A stretch of DNA of 9,825 bases from DATNIC01 sp035604635. Its GTDB lineage: Bacteria; Vulcanimicrobiota; Vulcanimicrobiia; Vulcanimicrobiales; Vulcanimicrobiaceae. The DNA lies in NCBI GenBank assembly GCA_035604635.1, contig DATNIC010000078.1:1-9825 (forward strand), written 5' to 3'. The position numbers and the translations under genes were made by a program. Below the pieces are notes generated by a model that ran no database searches, was not told the origin of the DNA, and saw nothing but the letters and a program-made list of their open reading frames with translations. Positions 1 to 7,114 of the stretch are shown one piece after another. The stretch's first letter is position 1. Each line of letters opens with the position of its first letter.

Positions 1-428
1 TCGTCGGCTCGCGCCCGATCTTGGTCGAAGTGCAAGCGCTGGTCGGCGAAGCTGCGTACGGGACGCCGCGGCGGCTGGCCGCAAACCTCGATGCGGCGCG
101 CTTGGCGATGATCATCGCGGTCCTCGAACGCCGCGTCGGGATGGCGCTGGGTGCGCACGACGTCTACGCCTCGGTTGCCGGCGGCTTGCGCATCAATGAG
201 CCGGCCGCTGATCTGGGGATCGCGCTTGCGATCGCATCGGCGTTTCGCAACGTCCCGCTCGCGGCCGATGCCGCGGCGTTCGGCGAGATCGGGCTCGCCG
301 GCGAAGTACGCACCGTTGGTCAGGGTGCGCGCCGTGCCGGCGAAGCGCGCAAGCTCGGTTTCTCGACGATCTTCGCGCCGCCGGAGATCGCCGACGTCGC
401 CGCTGCAATTCGCACCGCGCTCGGATGA
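1..428 (+). CDS. radA: DNA repair protein RadA, C-terminal Lon-like domain (5' end outside window)
   Basis: Only the last 141 codons are visible, reading from base 3; the RecA-like ATPase core and N-terminal zinc finger lie upstream of the window. RadA (Sms) is a cytoplasmic RecA-family, DnaB-like helicase that promotes branch migration in recombinational repair. The visible part is its C-terminal Lon-protease-like domain. Recognisable family blocks are VGSRPILVEVQALV at the edge, GTPRR, LDAARLAMIIAVLERRVG, the DVYASVAGGLRINEPAADLGIALAIASAFR block, and FGEIGLAGEVRTV near the C-terminus. In RadA this domain is a non-proteolytic hexamerisation and DNA-binding platform (family knowledge). The TTG at 21 is not the start, because conserved sequence continues upstream of it in frame. 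The TGA stop (426-428) overlaps the ATG of ftcD, so the two genes are probably cotranscribed and translationally coupled. ComM and Lon share this fold, but the block order fits RadA. Confidence 0.93.
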   Translation, partial: VGSRPILVEVQALVGEAAYGTPRRLAANLDAARLAMIIAVLERRVGMALGAHDVYASVAGGLRINEPAADLGIALAIASAFRNVPLAADAAAFGEIGLAGEVRTVGQGARRAGEARKLGFSTIFAPPEIADVAAAIRTALG

Positions 429-1267
429 GCGCGCTCTACGAGATCGTCCCCAACGTCAGCGAAGGCCGCGACCCTTCGACGATCGACGCGTGCGTCGCCG
501 CGATCGAAAGCGCAGGCGCGCGCGTCATCGATCGGACGAGCGACGCCGTCCACCATCGCAGCGTCATCACCGCCGTCGGCAGCGCGGACGCAGTTCTGAG
601 CGCCGGAGTCGCGCTCGCCGGGGTCGTCCTCGAGCGGATCGACCTACGGGAGCACAGCGGCGTCCACCCGCGTATCGGTGCGCTCGACGTTCTCCCGTTC
701 GTGCCGCTGCGCGATGCGACGCTGGACGAGTGCGCGGGACTGGCTCATGCCGCCGGCGCGCAGATCTGGGAGCGTTTCCGCATCCCTTCCTATTATTACG
801 GCGCGGCCGCGCTCCGCCCCGAGCGCGCCGACCTTCCGGCGATTCGCAAGCACGTCGCAACTTGGCCGCCCGACACCGGCGACGTCGCGCATGAGCGGGC
901 CGGCGCGATTGCGATCGGTGCGCGCGACGTCCTCGTCGCGTTCAACGTCGAGCTCGCGACCGGCGATCTGACGGTCGCTACCGCGATTGCCAAGCTGATG
1001 CGCGGTCGCGACGGCGGCCTGCGCACGCTCAAAGCGCTGGGCTTATGCTTGGGGCCCGATCGCGTTCAGGTCTCGTTCAACATCACGAATTTCCGGGCAA
1101 CGCCGATCTATCGCGTCGCCGAGGTAGCGCGCAAATTGGCGGCGGACCGGGGCGTCGCGGTCGTGCGCTCGGAACTGATCGGGCTCATCCCGCGCGAAGC
1201 GCTCGAAGCGACTGCCCGCTACTACGCGGGACTCAAGCCTCCCGCTGCTGACGCTTCCCCAACATAA
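425..1267 (+). CDS. ftcD: Glutamate formimidoyltransferase (FtcD N-terminal domain type)
   Basis: 280 residues. The family transfers the formimino group between N-formimino-L-glutamate and tetrahydrofolate, in histidine breakdown and folate one-carbon metabolism, in the cytoplasm. The N-terminus EIVPNVSEGRD is the family signature. The HSGVHPRIGALDVLPFVPL block (about residues 77-95) carries H81, which aligns with the catalytic His82 of the mammalian enzyme. Further family blocks are the YYYG stretch near residue 123, a GARDVLVAFNVEL block, VQVSFNITNF, and SELIGLIP near the C-terminus. The length fits a transferase-only protein, without the cyclodeaminase half found in the mammalian bifunctional enzyme. 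The start is fixed by the ATGA overlap with radA and by the conserved N-terminus. No histidine-utilisation (hut) gene is visible nearby, so the physiological context is unknown. The last 35 bp overlap the 3' end of the convergent MFS gene. Confidence 0.92.
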   Translation: MSALYEIVPNVSEGRDPSTIDACVAAIESAGARVIDRTSDAVHHRSVITAVGSADAVLSAGVALAGVVLERIDLREHSGVHPRIGALDVLPFVPLRDATLDECAGLAHAAGAQIWERFRIPSYYYGAAALRPERADLPAIRKHVATWPPDTGDVAHERAGAIAIGARDVLVAFNVELATGDLTVATAIAKLMRGRDGGLRTLKALGLCLGPDRVQVSFNITNFRATPIYRVAEVARKLAADRGVAVVRSELIGLIPREALEATARYYAGLKPPAADASPT

Positions 1268-2621
1268 ACGCAACCGGGACGCACGCCGCCATCAGGATCG
1301 CGCCCGCCATGAACGCGGCTCGATACGCATAGACCGGGGTGCTCGCCGCGGTGCGAATCTGCAAGTAGGCTTCACCGACTGCGATCGCGACGCTCCCGCC
1401 GAGTTGCCAGACGGTGTTGATGATCGCGGACGCCTGGCCGGCACGGTTGCGCGGAATGCTCGCCAACGCGGCTGCCGTCAACGGCGTGAACAGCAGCCCG
1501 AGGGCGCCGTTGCGGATCACGTTGTACCAAATGAATTGCGAGTGGTCCCACGTCCCGTCGAGGCTCGTAAACAGGAACGTTCCGATTGCGGCAAGCGCGG
1601 CCCCGACGATGACGATCGGGCGCGGGCCGATGCGGTCGGACAAGAAGCCCGAGAGCGGCATGATGAGCGCCAGCGCCACGCCCGCGGGCAATAACATCGC
1701 TCCCGACTGCGCGGCCGTCCAGCCGAGCAGATCCTCCACGAAGAGCGGCAGCAGAAACACCGGAACGTAATAGCCGCCGGCGACGACGCCGCGCAGCGCG
1801 ATCGCGACGGAGAACGTTTGGTCCTTGAAGAGCCGCAGATCGATCATCGGTGCGGGCGAACGCAGCTCGTGGACTGCGAACGCCGTAAATGACGCGGCCG
1901 AAATCGCGAGCCCGATCCAAACCAAGTCGTTGCCCCAGCCGATCCGGCTGGCTTGGGTGACGGGAACGAGAAAACACACGATCGCGACGGTCAGCAGCGC
2001 GCACCCCAGCGTATCGAAGGAGGAGCGTTTCTCGTTCGCCCTACCGGCCGGTAACACGACAGCGCCGATGATCAGCGCCGCGAGGCCGAACGGCACGCCG
2101 AGCAAGAACACGGGACGCCAGTCGAAAAACTTATCGAGAATCGTCCCGCTCACCCAGGGACCGATCGCCGGCGCGAGCATGACGCCCATCGCCCACAAGC
2201 CGAGTGCTCGGCCCCTTTGCGCTGCCGGAATCACATCGTTGACGATCGCCAGGCCCGTCGGCGAGATCAGCCCTCCACCGAGCGCCTGCAGCATGCGAAA
2301 CGCAATGAGGGCGCCGGCACTCCATGCAAGCGACGCGCACACCGAGCCGATGAGAAAGATCGCTAACCCGAGCAAGAAGACCCGCTTGCGACCGAAGGTA
2401 TCGGAGAGCCAGCCCGAGACCGGCGTGACGACGGAATAACCGAGCATGTAGCCGGTGACCGTCCACTCCATCGTTTCGACACCGACCTTGAACGAGGCGA
2501 TCAGCTGCGGAACCAGGACGTTGGCGACGCTCGAATAGAGCGGCCCGATGAAGTTGCCGAGCGTGACGACGGCGACGATCAGGTATGGATTGTACTGGGG
2601 ACGTGACGAAGCCGCGGCCAT
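1233..2621 (-). CDS. MFS transporter, DHA2 (EmrB/QacA-like) drug/proton antiporter
   Basis: 462-residue polytopic inner-membrane protein with about 12-14 hydrophobic segments along its length. MFS motif A is seen after TM2 as GWLSDTFGRKR (residues 70-80), with a degenerate copy in the second half (GFLSDRIGPRP). The antiporter motif C region is LAPAIGPWVSG (about residues 149-159), followed by the DWRPVFLLGVPFG stretch typical of DHA2 exporters. The family exports hydrophobic drugs or metabolites using the proton gradient; the substrate cannot be read from sequence. It is slightly shorter than the usual ~500 residues. The ATG start (2619-2621, read on minus) is the only plausible one: no in-frame ATG, GTG or TTG lies in the 13 codons upstream, and the next Met would remove TM1. 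An AAGGG lies about 12 bases upstream as a weak SD. No EmrA-like fusion protein or regulator is adjacent. Its start codon overlaps that of tag on the other strand. Confidence 0.9.
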   Translation of the reverse strand: MAAASSRPQYNPYLIVAVVTLGNFIGPLYSSVANVLVPQLIASFKVGVETMEWTVTGYMLGYSVVTPVSGWLSDTFGRKRVFLLGLAIFLIGSVCASLAWSAGALIAFRMLQALGGGLISPTGLAIVNDVIPAAQRGRALGLWAMGVMLAPAIGPWVSGTILDKFFDWRPVFLLGVPFGLAALIIGAVVLPAGRANEKRSSFDTLGCALLTVAIVCFLVPVTQASRIGWGNDLVWIGLAISAASFTAFAVHELRSPAPMIDLRLFKDQTFSVAIALRGVVAGGYYVPVFLLPLFVEDLLGWTAAQSGAMLLPAGVALALIMPLSGFLSDRIGPRPIVIVGAALAAIGTFLFTSLDGTWDHSQFIWYNVIRNGALGLLFTPLTAAALASIPRNRAGQASAIINTVWQLGGSVAIAVGEAYLQIRTAASTPVYAYRAAFMAGAILMAACVPVAFMLGKRQQREA

Positions 2622-2622
2622 G
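2619..2622. promoter_or_regulatory. Shared CATG: overlapping start codons of MFS gene and tag
   Basis: The four bases CATG contain the ATG of tag on the plus strand (2620-2622) and the ATG of the MFS gene on the minus strand (2619-2621). There is no intergenic DNA, so each gene's ribosome-binding site and promoter must sit inside the first codons of the other. Neither gene has an obvious credible alternative start: MFS has none upstream, and tag would lose its zinc cysteine. Confidence 0.75.
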
Positions 2623-3189
2623 CAGAAACGTTGCCCTTGGGCGTTAGGCTCCCCCGCTATGACCGAATATCACGATCGTGAATGGGGCGTCCCGCTACAC
2701 GACGAACGCGGGTTGTTCGAATTTCTGATCCTCGAAGGCGCGCAAGCCGGGCTGAGCTGGTCAACGATCCTCAACAAGCGCGCCGCGTATCGCAAGGCGT
2801 TTGCGGATTTCGATCCTGATCGTGTCGCGCGTTTCGACAAACGCAAGATCGAGTCGCTAATGCGCAACGAGGGCATCGTGCGCAACCGCCTCAAAATCGA
2901 AGGCGCGGTGAAGAACGCACGCGCGGTCCTCACCTTGCGGGAAAAAGGCATCTCGCTCGATTCTTTTACGTGGAGCTTCGTCGACGGAAAACCGATCGTC
3001 AACCGCTGGAGAAGCAGGTCGCAGGTTCCGGCCTCCACGCGCGTTTCCGATGCGATGAGCAAAGCTCTCAAGGCGGCCGGCTTCACCTTCGTCGGTACGA
3101 CGATCTGCTACGCGCACATGCAGGCAACGGGACTCGTGAATGACCATCTCGTCTCGTGCTATCGTCATCGAGAGCTGGTGAACTCATAG
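2620..3189 (+). CDS. tag: DNA-3-methyladenine glycosylase I
   Basis: 189 residues, against 187 for the E. coli enzyme. It removes 3-methyladenine from alkylated DNA as the first step of base-excision repair. The zinc-snap ligands known from E. coli Tag (Cys4, His17, His175, Cys179) are matched by C5, H18 and the C-terminal NDHLVSC pair. Active-site equivalents Y17, E39 (in LEGAQAGLSW) and W47 are present. Other signatures are YHDREWGVP, LSKAL-like SKALKAAGFTFVG, and ICYAHMQATGLVNDH. The start at 2620 is chosen because it keeps the zinc Cys5. An in-frame ATG at 2548 would add 24 residues lying inside the MFS gene with no family counterpart, and an ATG at 2659 would lose C5. No strong SD precedes 2620. 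The stop overlaps the 3' end of the convergent binding-protein gene by 6 bp. Confidence 0.94.
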   Translation: MQKRCPWALGSPAMTEYHDREWGVPLHDERGLFEFLILEGAQAGLSWSTILNKRAAYRKAFADFDPDRVARFDKRKIESLMRNEGIVRNRLKIEGAVKNARAVLTLREKGISLDSFTWSFVDGKPIVNRWRSRSQVPASTRVSDAMSKALKAAGFTFVGTTICYAHMQATGLVNDHLVSCYRHRELVNS

Positions 3190-4296
3190 GCCAAGCAGCG
3201 TGCGCACCTTTTCGAACGCCGCGTCGCGTTGTACGGTGACGAACTCGTACCCGTAGGTATCCATATAGCGGACGTTCTTGCGCGGAATCTCGTAAGGCGG
3301 CATCTCGCTACCCGAAACGTCGTTCCGTAAGCTCAGCTCCATCATCGATCTTGCAAATGCGTCGGAGCCGTCACGACTCGCTATCCAGTTCACGAACAAC
3401 TTTGCTGCATTTGGATGTGGGGCGCGGTTGATGAGCGAGACAAGACCAAAACCGCCTGAGAGAATACCAGGTCCGTCGGAGGCGGTAACCATCTGAAGTG
3501 GATAGCCCTGCTGCTGGAACAGCAAGACCGTGGTGAGATCGGCGCCGACGAAAATCGGGTAGTTTCCCTGCGCGAGCCACTGCACGGCCTGCCGCTGGTC
3601 GCGCGTGAGAACCGGCTTCTGCACACTGTAGAGCCGCTTGACGAACTCCGGGCCGAATGTGATGTAGAAGTAGCTGATCAGCGAGGCGCCCGCACCCGAA
3701 ATCGTCGGATCCTTCGCGATGAACTTGCCCTGCCAGCGTGGATCGAGCAGCGACTTCCAGGTCGTGATCTCGCCCGGCTTTACGAGTCGCGTGTTGATCG
3801 CAAGGTCCGGCGTCACGAACTGTGACAGACGCAGTATCGTGCGCTGAGGATCTGCGTAGAGGAGGTGGCCGCCTTTCCAAACGCGGGGATCGGTGACGCG
3901 CGGGTCGACGAGAACCGGCTCGACGCGGTCGAGCCAACCATTTGGTAGGAAAGTCAACAGCGGCGTGTCGGGCCCCGAGATCATGACGTCGAGAAGGTAC
4001 TTGCCGGCGGCGCGCTCCGCGCGGACGCGCGCTGCGGCTGCCGGACCTCCCCCGCTTTCGTAGAGGACCTTGATCCCGTAAGCCCGCTCGAACCCGGCCG
4101 TCAAGGCTTCGCGGGCCGGCTCGAGCGGCGGCCCGTTGACCGCCACGCTCCCCTCTTGCTTTGCCGCCGCTACGAGCGCGTCGAAGGCGCTTGCCCCACG
4201 CGCAGCCGACCCGACGGACAGGACGGCCGCTGCCGCCGCGAGCCCCAATCCGAGCAGTCTGCGAATTCCGCGAGGCGCGACCGCCGGGTGTATCAT
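3184..4296 (-). CDS. Extracellular solute-binding protein of an ABC transporter (type II, iron/thiamine/polyamine-like)
   Basis: 370 residues from the chosen start. The N-terminus has basic RGIRR, then a Leu/Ala-rich core (LLGLGLAAAAAVLSVG) and a cleavage-like ARGASA, giving a Sec signal peptide of about 37 residues. RR precedes the core, but the Tat consensus is poor. The mature part shows FDALVAAAKQEG, a 'WKSLLDPRWQGKF' motif typical of Fe3+-type binding proteins, an IFVGAD stretch, and HPNAAKLFVNWIASRDGSDAF near the C-terminus. Such proteins capture a ligand in the periplasm and deliver it to an ABC permease; the ligand is not readable here. No permease or ATPase gene is adjacent, so it appears orphaned in this window. 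The ATG at 4296 is preferred because it gives a clean signal peptide and has GAAAGGA upstream (a long 14-base spacing). The ATG at 4353 adds 19 residues and lacks an SD. The 3' half is lower in G+C than its neighbours. Confidence 0.85.
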   Translation of the reverse strand: MIHPAVAPRGIRRLLGLGLAAAAAVLSVGSAARGASAFDALVAAAKQEGSVAVNGPPLEPAREALTAGFERAYGIKVLYESGGGPAAAARVRAERAAGKYLLDVMISGPDTPLLTFLPNGWLDRVEPVLVDPRVTDPRVWKGGHLLYADPQRTILRLSQFVTPDLAINTRLVKPGEITTWKSLLDPRWQGKFIAKDPTISGAGASLISYFYITFGPEFVKRLYSVQKPVLTRDQRQAVQWLAQGNYPIFVGADLTTVLLFQQQGYPLQMVTASDGPGILSGGFGLVSLINRAPHPNAAKLFVNWIASRDGSDAFARSMMELSLRNDVSGSEMPPYEIPRKNVRYMDTYGYEFVTVQRDAAFEKVRTLLGL

Positions 4297-4310
4297 CTTA
4301 TGAAGAGAGA

Positions 4311-4317
4311 TCCTTTC
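4311..4317 (-). promoter_or_regulatory. Candidate ribosome-binding site for the minus-strand binding-protein gene
   Basis: On the minus strand this reads GAAAGGA, ending 14 bases before the ATG at 4296. The spacing is longer than ideal, but no comparable SD precedes the alternative ATG at 4353, so it favours the shorter protein. Confidence 0.4.
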
Positions 4318-4374
4318 AATCGCGCTCGTACCGCGGTGGGGATCAACATCCATTCAGGGGAACTGCGCCAGGCC

Positions 4375-4398
4375 TTCCCTTCGTTCGCTCGAAGGGGG
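4375..4398 (+). promoter_or_regulatory. Hairpin overlapping the Shine-Dalgarno of the M16 peptidase gene
   Basis: CCCTTCG (4377-4383) and CGAAGGG (4390-4396) form a perfect 7-bp stem with a 6-base loop (4384-4389). Two possible T-G pairs (4376-4397, 4375-4398) extend it at the base. The 3' arm is the SD itself, so in mRNA the stem would hide the ribosome-binding site. An upstream segment AGGGGAA (4356-4362) can pair with TTCCCTT (4375-4381), with one G-T pair, and would compete with the first stem. The pairing is seen in the sequence; a regulatory role is inferred. Confidence 0.4.
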
Positions 4399-4399
4399 A
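4391..4399 (+). promoter_or_regulatory. Ribosome-binding site of the M16 peptidase gene
   Basis: GAAGGGGGA lies six bases before the ATG at 4406, a strong purine-rich SD at good spacing that fixes this start. It is also the 3' arm of the hairpin at 4375-4398. Confidence 0.7.
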
Positions 4400-4405
4400 C
4401 CGCGC

Positions 4406-7114
4406 ATGCTTAGAGCTCGATTTCTGAGAGCGAATACCGCTCTACTTTTGTTTGCCGCGCTGGCCGTACAATTCGGCAGCCCAGGCGCCCGGGCGCAGTC
4501 CATGGCGCCGACGCCGAGTCAGGCGACGCAAGCGCAGGTCCGGACGCTCGCAAACGGCCTTCGTGTCGTCGTCGTCGAGGATCATAGCGCGCCGGTCGTC
4601 CAGACCGGGATGTGGTACCGCTTCGGCTCGCTTTACGAGACGAAGGGGAAGACCGGTCTCGCGCATGCGCTCGAGCACATGAACTTTCGCGGGACGCCCT
4701 CGCTCTCGAGCAGCGGCCTCACCGATTTCACCGCGCGGCTGGGCGTTCAAGAAAACGCGGAAACGTCGAACGACTACACGCACTTCTACTTCGTCTTGCC
4801 CGCCGACCGCCTCGAGACGGCCGTGCGGATTGAAGCCGACCGGATGCACAATCTGCTCTTGCGGCAATCGGACTGGAACCTTGAGAAAGGCGCCGTCCTC
4901 ACCGAGATCGACTCCGACTTCTCGAGCCCGCCGAGCAAGCTCTACTACACGGTCCGCCGCGCGGCGTTCCCGCAATCGAATTACGGTCTAACGGCGCTCG
5001 GCGAACGGGCCGATGTCGTTCGCTCGACCGCGGCCGACCTTCGTCACTATTATGAAGAGTGGTACGCTCCGAACAACGCGACGCTGGTCGTAACGGGCGA
5101 CATTCACGCCGATGACGTCTTTGCGATGGCCCAGAAATACTTCGGGCCGATCGCCCGCAAGACGCTGCCGACGGTCCACCCCGGATCGGCCCCAGCGGCG
5201 ATGCGCAATCAGCAGGTCACGATCTCGGGCGACTATCCTTACAGCGTCGTTTTGCTTGCCTATCAAATGCCCGGCGATCTCGATCCGGCGGCGCCGGCTC
5301 CGAACGTCTTGCCGTCAGTGATCAACAACCAGCGCTCGCCGTTCTTCAAAGCCCTCGTCGAGAGCGGAATCACCCTCGGCTACAACGCGTTCGCCGACAC
5401 GCAACTGCGCGGCGGCCTCTTCTACGTGCAGCTCGTCGTCGCGCCCAGCTCGACCCCGCAAAAGGCGATCGCAGCATTCACGACGACCTTGGCGCAAGTC
5501 GAGCGCGACGGCATCGCGCCCGACCTCGTCGACGCTTCTAAGAAGAGCGTCGCGATCCAAGCGATTTACGCGCGCGATTCGATCGCCGGGCTTGGCGATC
5601 GCTTCGGCGATGCCTATGGCGTCGAACAGCGCTCTCCCGAGGTCGACGATGCGCGGATCGCCGCCGTCACGGTCGCCGAAGCGAATGCGGCCCTCAAAAA
5701 ATACCTGGCCCAGCGAAGCGTCACCGGCGTCCTCACGCCGCTCGTCCCCAAACCGGGTCAGCGCGCTTCGTCGCTCTCGGCAACGACGATGGTCTCCGAA
5801 AGCTTCGCCAGCCGTGCGCCGTCCGGCCCCATCATTCAGCCCGCGTATATCAAAGCCGCGCTCGCGCAGCCGATCGATCAGCAGAGCAAGGTCGATCCGA
5901 AACTCTTCACCTTGCCCAACGGTCTGCGCGTACTCGTCCAAGAGGTCCATACCAATCCGACGGTCTTCGTCTCGGGCCTCATCGACACGTCGCCGAAGTT
6001 CGATCCGCCCGGCAAGGAAGGACTTGGCGGTTTGACGAGCGCGCTCCAATCATATGGAAGCCAACAGTACGATTTCAATGCGCTCGGCGCGCTGCAGGAC
6101 CGGCTCGCCGCCAACGTCGACCTCGGCATGAATTTCGACGCACACGGACTTTCGCGCGACTTTGATACGCTTGTCGACGTCCTCAACGACGGCGAGCGTC
6201 ACCCGACGTTCCCCGCGCAGTACGTCTCGCTCGTCAAATCGGAGGAACAAGCCGCGATCTCGCAGCGCAACCGCAACCCCGATTACCTCGCGAGCCGCGC
6301 CTTTCTGAAGCTCCTGCTCCCGCCGGGCGATCCAGCGCTTCGGGAAGAGACGACCGCGTCGGTCAAAGCCGTCGCGCCGACGGACATGCGCGATTACGTG
6401 AGCCGCTACTATCGTCCTGACCTGACGTTGATTACCGTCGTCGGCGACGTCGACGCGAAGCACGTCGTCGACAAGCTGACGGCAACGTTCGGCGCGTGGA
6501 CGGCCGAAGGCGCCAAGCCGGATATCGCCCAGTCGCCGATCCCGCTTCGGCCCGCCGCGTCGGCTTACGTCCCCGCCAACCGCGCCGCGGTCAGCGCCCA
6601 CCTGGGACAGACCGGAATCGCTCGCACGAGCCCCGACTTCTATGCGCTCAATCTCATGAACGAGATTCTGGGCGCCGGCGGCAGCTTCGACACGCGGCTG
6701 ATGGACGAGATCCGTAGCAAGCGTGGCCTCGTTTACGGGGTCTCGAGTTCGCTCAACGTGAACCGTTGGCGCGGGACGTTCGACTTCTCCTTGACCGCGG
6801 CGCCGAGCCGCGTCCGGCCGGCGGTCGCCGTTCTCAAGGCGCAGCTCGTCCGGATCCAGACGCAGCCGGTGAGCAGCGACGAACTCGTTCGGGCAAAGAG
6901 CAGGATCATTGCGGGAGCACTGGTCGCCGAGCAGGCAACTCAGACGATCTCGGACCGCTTGGCGAACATCGGGATCAACGGGCTCCCCACGAACTACTAT
7001 GCCACCTTGGGGACGCGGTACAATCCGATCGACGCGACGGATATCGAACGCGTAGCGCGCACCTATCTTCATCCGAAGAATCTCATTGAAGTGTACGAGG
7101 GACCGAAATTCTGA
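4406..7114 (+). CDS. Secreted M16-family zinc metallopeptidase with two fused M16 halves
   Basis: 902 residues. A signal peptide is evident: basic MLRARFLR, hydrophobic ALLLFAALAVQF, and cleavage near ARAQS (about residue 30), so it acts in the periplasm or outside. The N-terminal M16 half starts at TLANGLRVVVVED (about 47-59). It carries the inverted zinc motif H87-A-L-E90-H91, with E90 as the catalytic base and E167 (in AVLTEIDSD) as the third ligand. The C-terminal half begins near residue 500 (FTLPNGLRVLVQE). Its HxxEH position is degenerate: the GLGGLTS block at 539-545 has G542, S545 and A546 in place of H, E and H. It keeps the conserved R773/Y777 substrate-binding pair (KRGLVYG). This active-plus-inactive layout is typical of bacterial fused M16 proteases (pitrilysin-like or PqqL-like). 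Natural substrates are unknown. The TGA stop overlaps the ATG of the next gene. Confidence 0.93.
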   Translation: MLRARFLRANTALLLFAALAVQFGSPGARAQSMAPTPSQATQAQVRTLANGLRVVVVEDHSAPVVQTGMWYRFGSLYETKGKTGLAHALEHMNFRGTPSLSSSGLTDFTARLGVQENAETSNDYTHFYFVLPADRLETAVRIEADRMHNLLLRQSDWNLEKGAVLTEIDSDFSSPPSKLYYTVRRAAFPQSNYGLTALGERADVVRSTAADLRHYYEEWYAPNNATLVVTGDIHADDVFAMAQKYFGPIARKTLPTVHPGSAPAAMRNQQVTISGDYPYSVVLLAYQMPGDLDPAAPAPNVLPSVINNQRSPFFKALVESGITLGYNAFADTQLRGGLFYVQLVVAPSSTPQKAIAAFTTTLAQVERDGIAPDLVDASKKSVAIQAIYARDSIAGLGDRFGDAYGVEQRSPEVDDARIAAVTVAEANAALKKYLAQRSVTGVLTPLVPKPGQRASSLSATTMVSESFASRAPSGPIIQPAYIKAALAQPIDQQSKVDPKLFTLPNGLRVLVQEVHTNPTVFVSGLIDTSPKFDPPGKEGLGGLTSALQSYGSQQYDFNALGALQDRLAANVDLGMNFDAHGLSRDFDTLVDVLNDGERHPTFPAQYVSLVKSEEQAAISQRNRNPDYLASRAFLKLLLPPGDPALREETTASVKAVAPTDMRDYVSRYYRPDLTLITVVGDVDAKHVVDKLTATFGAWTAEGAKPDIAQSPIPLRPAASAYVPANRAAVSAHLGQTGIARTSPDFYALNLMNEILGAGGSFDTRLMDEIRSKRGLVYGVSSSLNVNRWRGTFDFSLTAAPSRVRPAVAVLKAQLVRIQTQPVSSDELVRAKSRIIAGALVAEQATQTISDRLANIGINGLPTNYYATLGTRYNPIDATDIERVARTYLHPKNLIEVYEGPKF

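Larger units (their letters stand above)
4297..4405. other. Divergent intergenic region between binding protein and M16 peptidase
   Basis: This 109-bp region separates two divergently read genes and must hold the 5' ends of both transcripts unless promoters lie inside coding sequence. I see no convincing paired -35/-10 boxes on either strand. It contains the minus-strand GAAAGGA, the plus-strand SD GAAGGGGGA, and two overlapping potential hairpins described separately. The ORFs running through it are extensions or shadows with no recognisable protein. Confidence 0.7.

Noticed and set aside
151..894. 247-codon plus-strand ORF overlapping radA and ftcD
   Set aside because: It is an Arg/Ser-rich shadow frame of two confidently identified genes, with no recognisable motif.
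1825..2439. 204-codon plus-strand ORF opposite the MFS gene
   Set aside because: It is a shadow of a well-supported membrane transporter and has no recognisable domain.
2548..2619. Upstream ATG extension of tag by 24 residues
   Set aside because: The extension lies wholly inside the MFS gene and has no counterpart in Tag proteins. The zinc Cys sits at residue 5 from the 2620 start, as in the family.
4297..4353. Upstream ATG extension of the minus-strand binding protein by 19 residues
   Set aside because: It has no SD and would bury the signal peptide behind a polar stretch. The start at 4296 gives a normal signal peptide.
4156..4427. Two short plus-strand ORFs across the start of the binding-protein gene
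   Set aside because: They are mostly antisense to a real signal-peptide region, have no motif, and run into the M16 gene in another frame.
5315..7072. Two long minus-strand ORFs (244 and 340 codons) lying end to end opposite the M16 peptidase
   Set aside because: They are Arg/Asp/Val-rich, as expected for the antisense frame of a high-GC gene, and contain no family motif. The plus-strand peptidase is intact with its catalytic residues.
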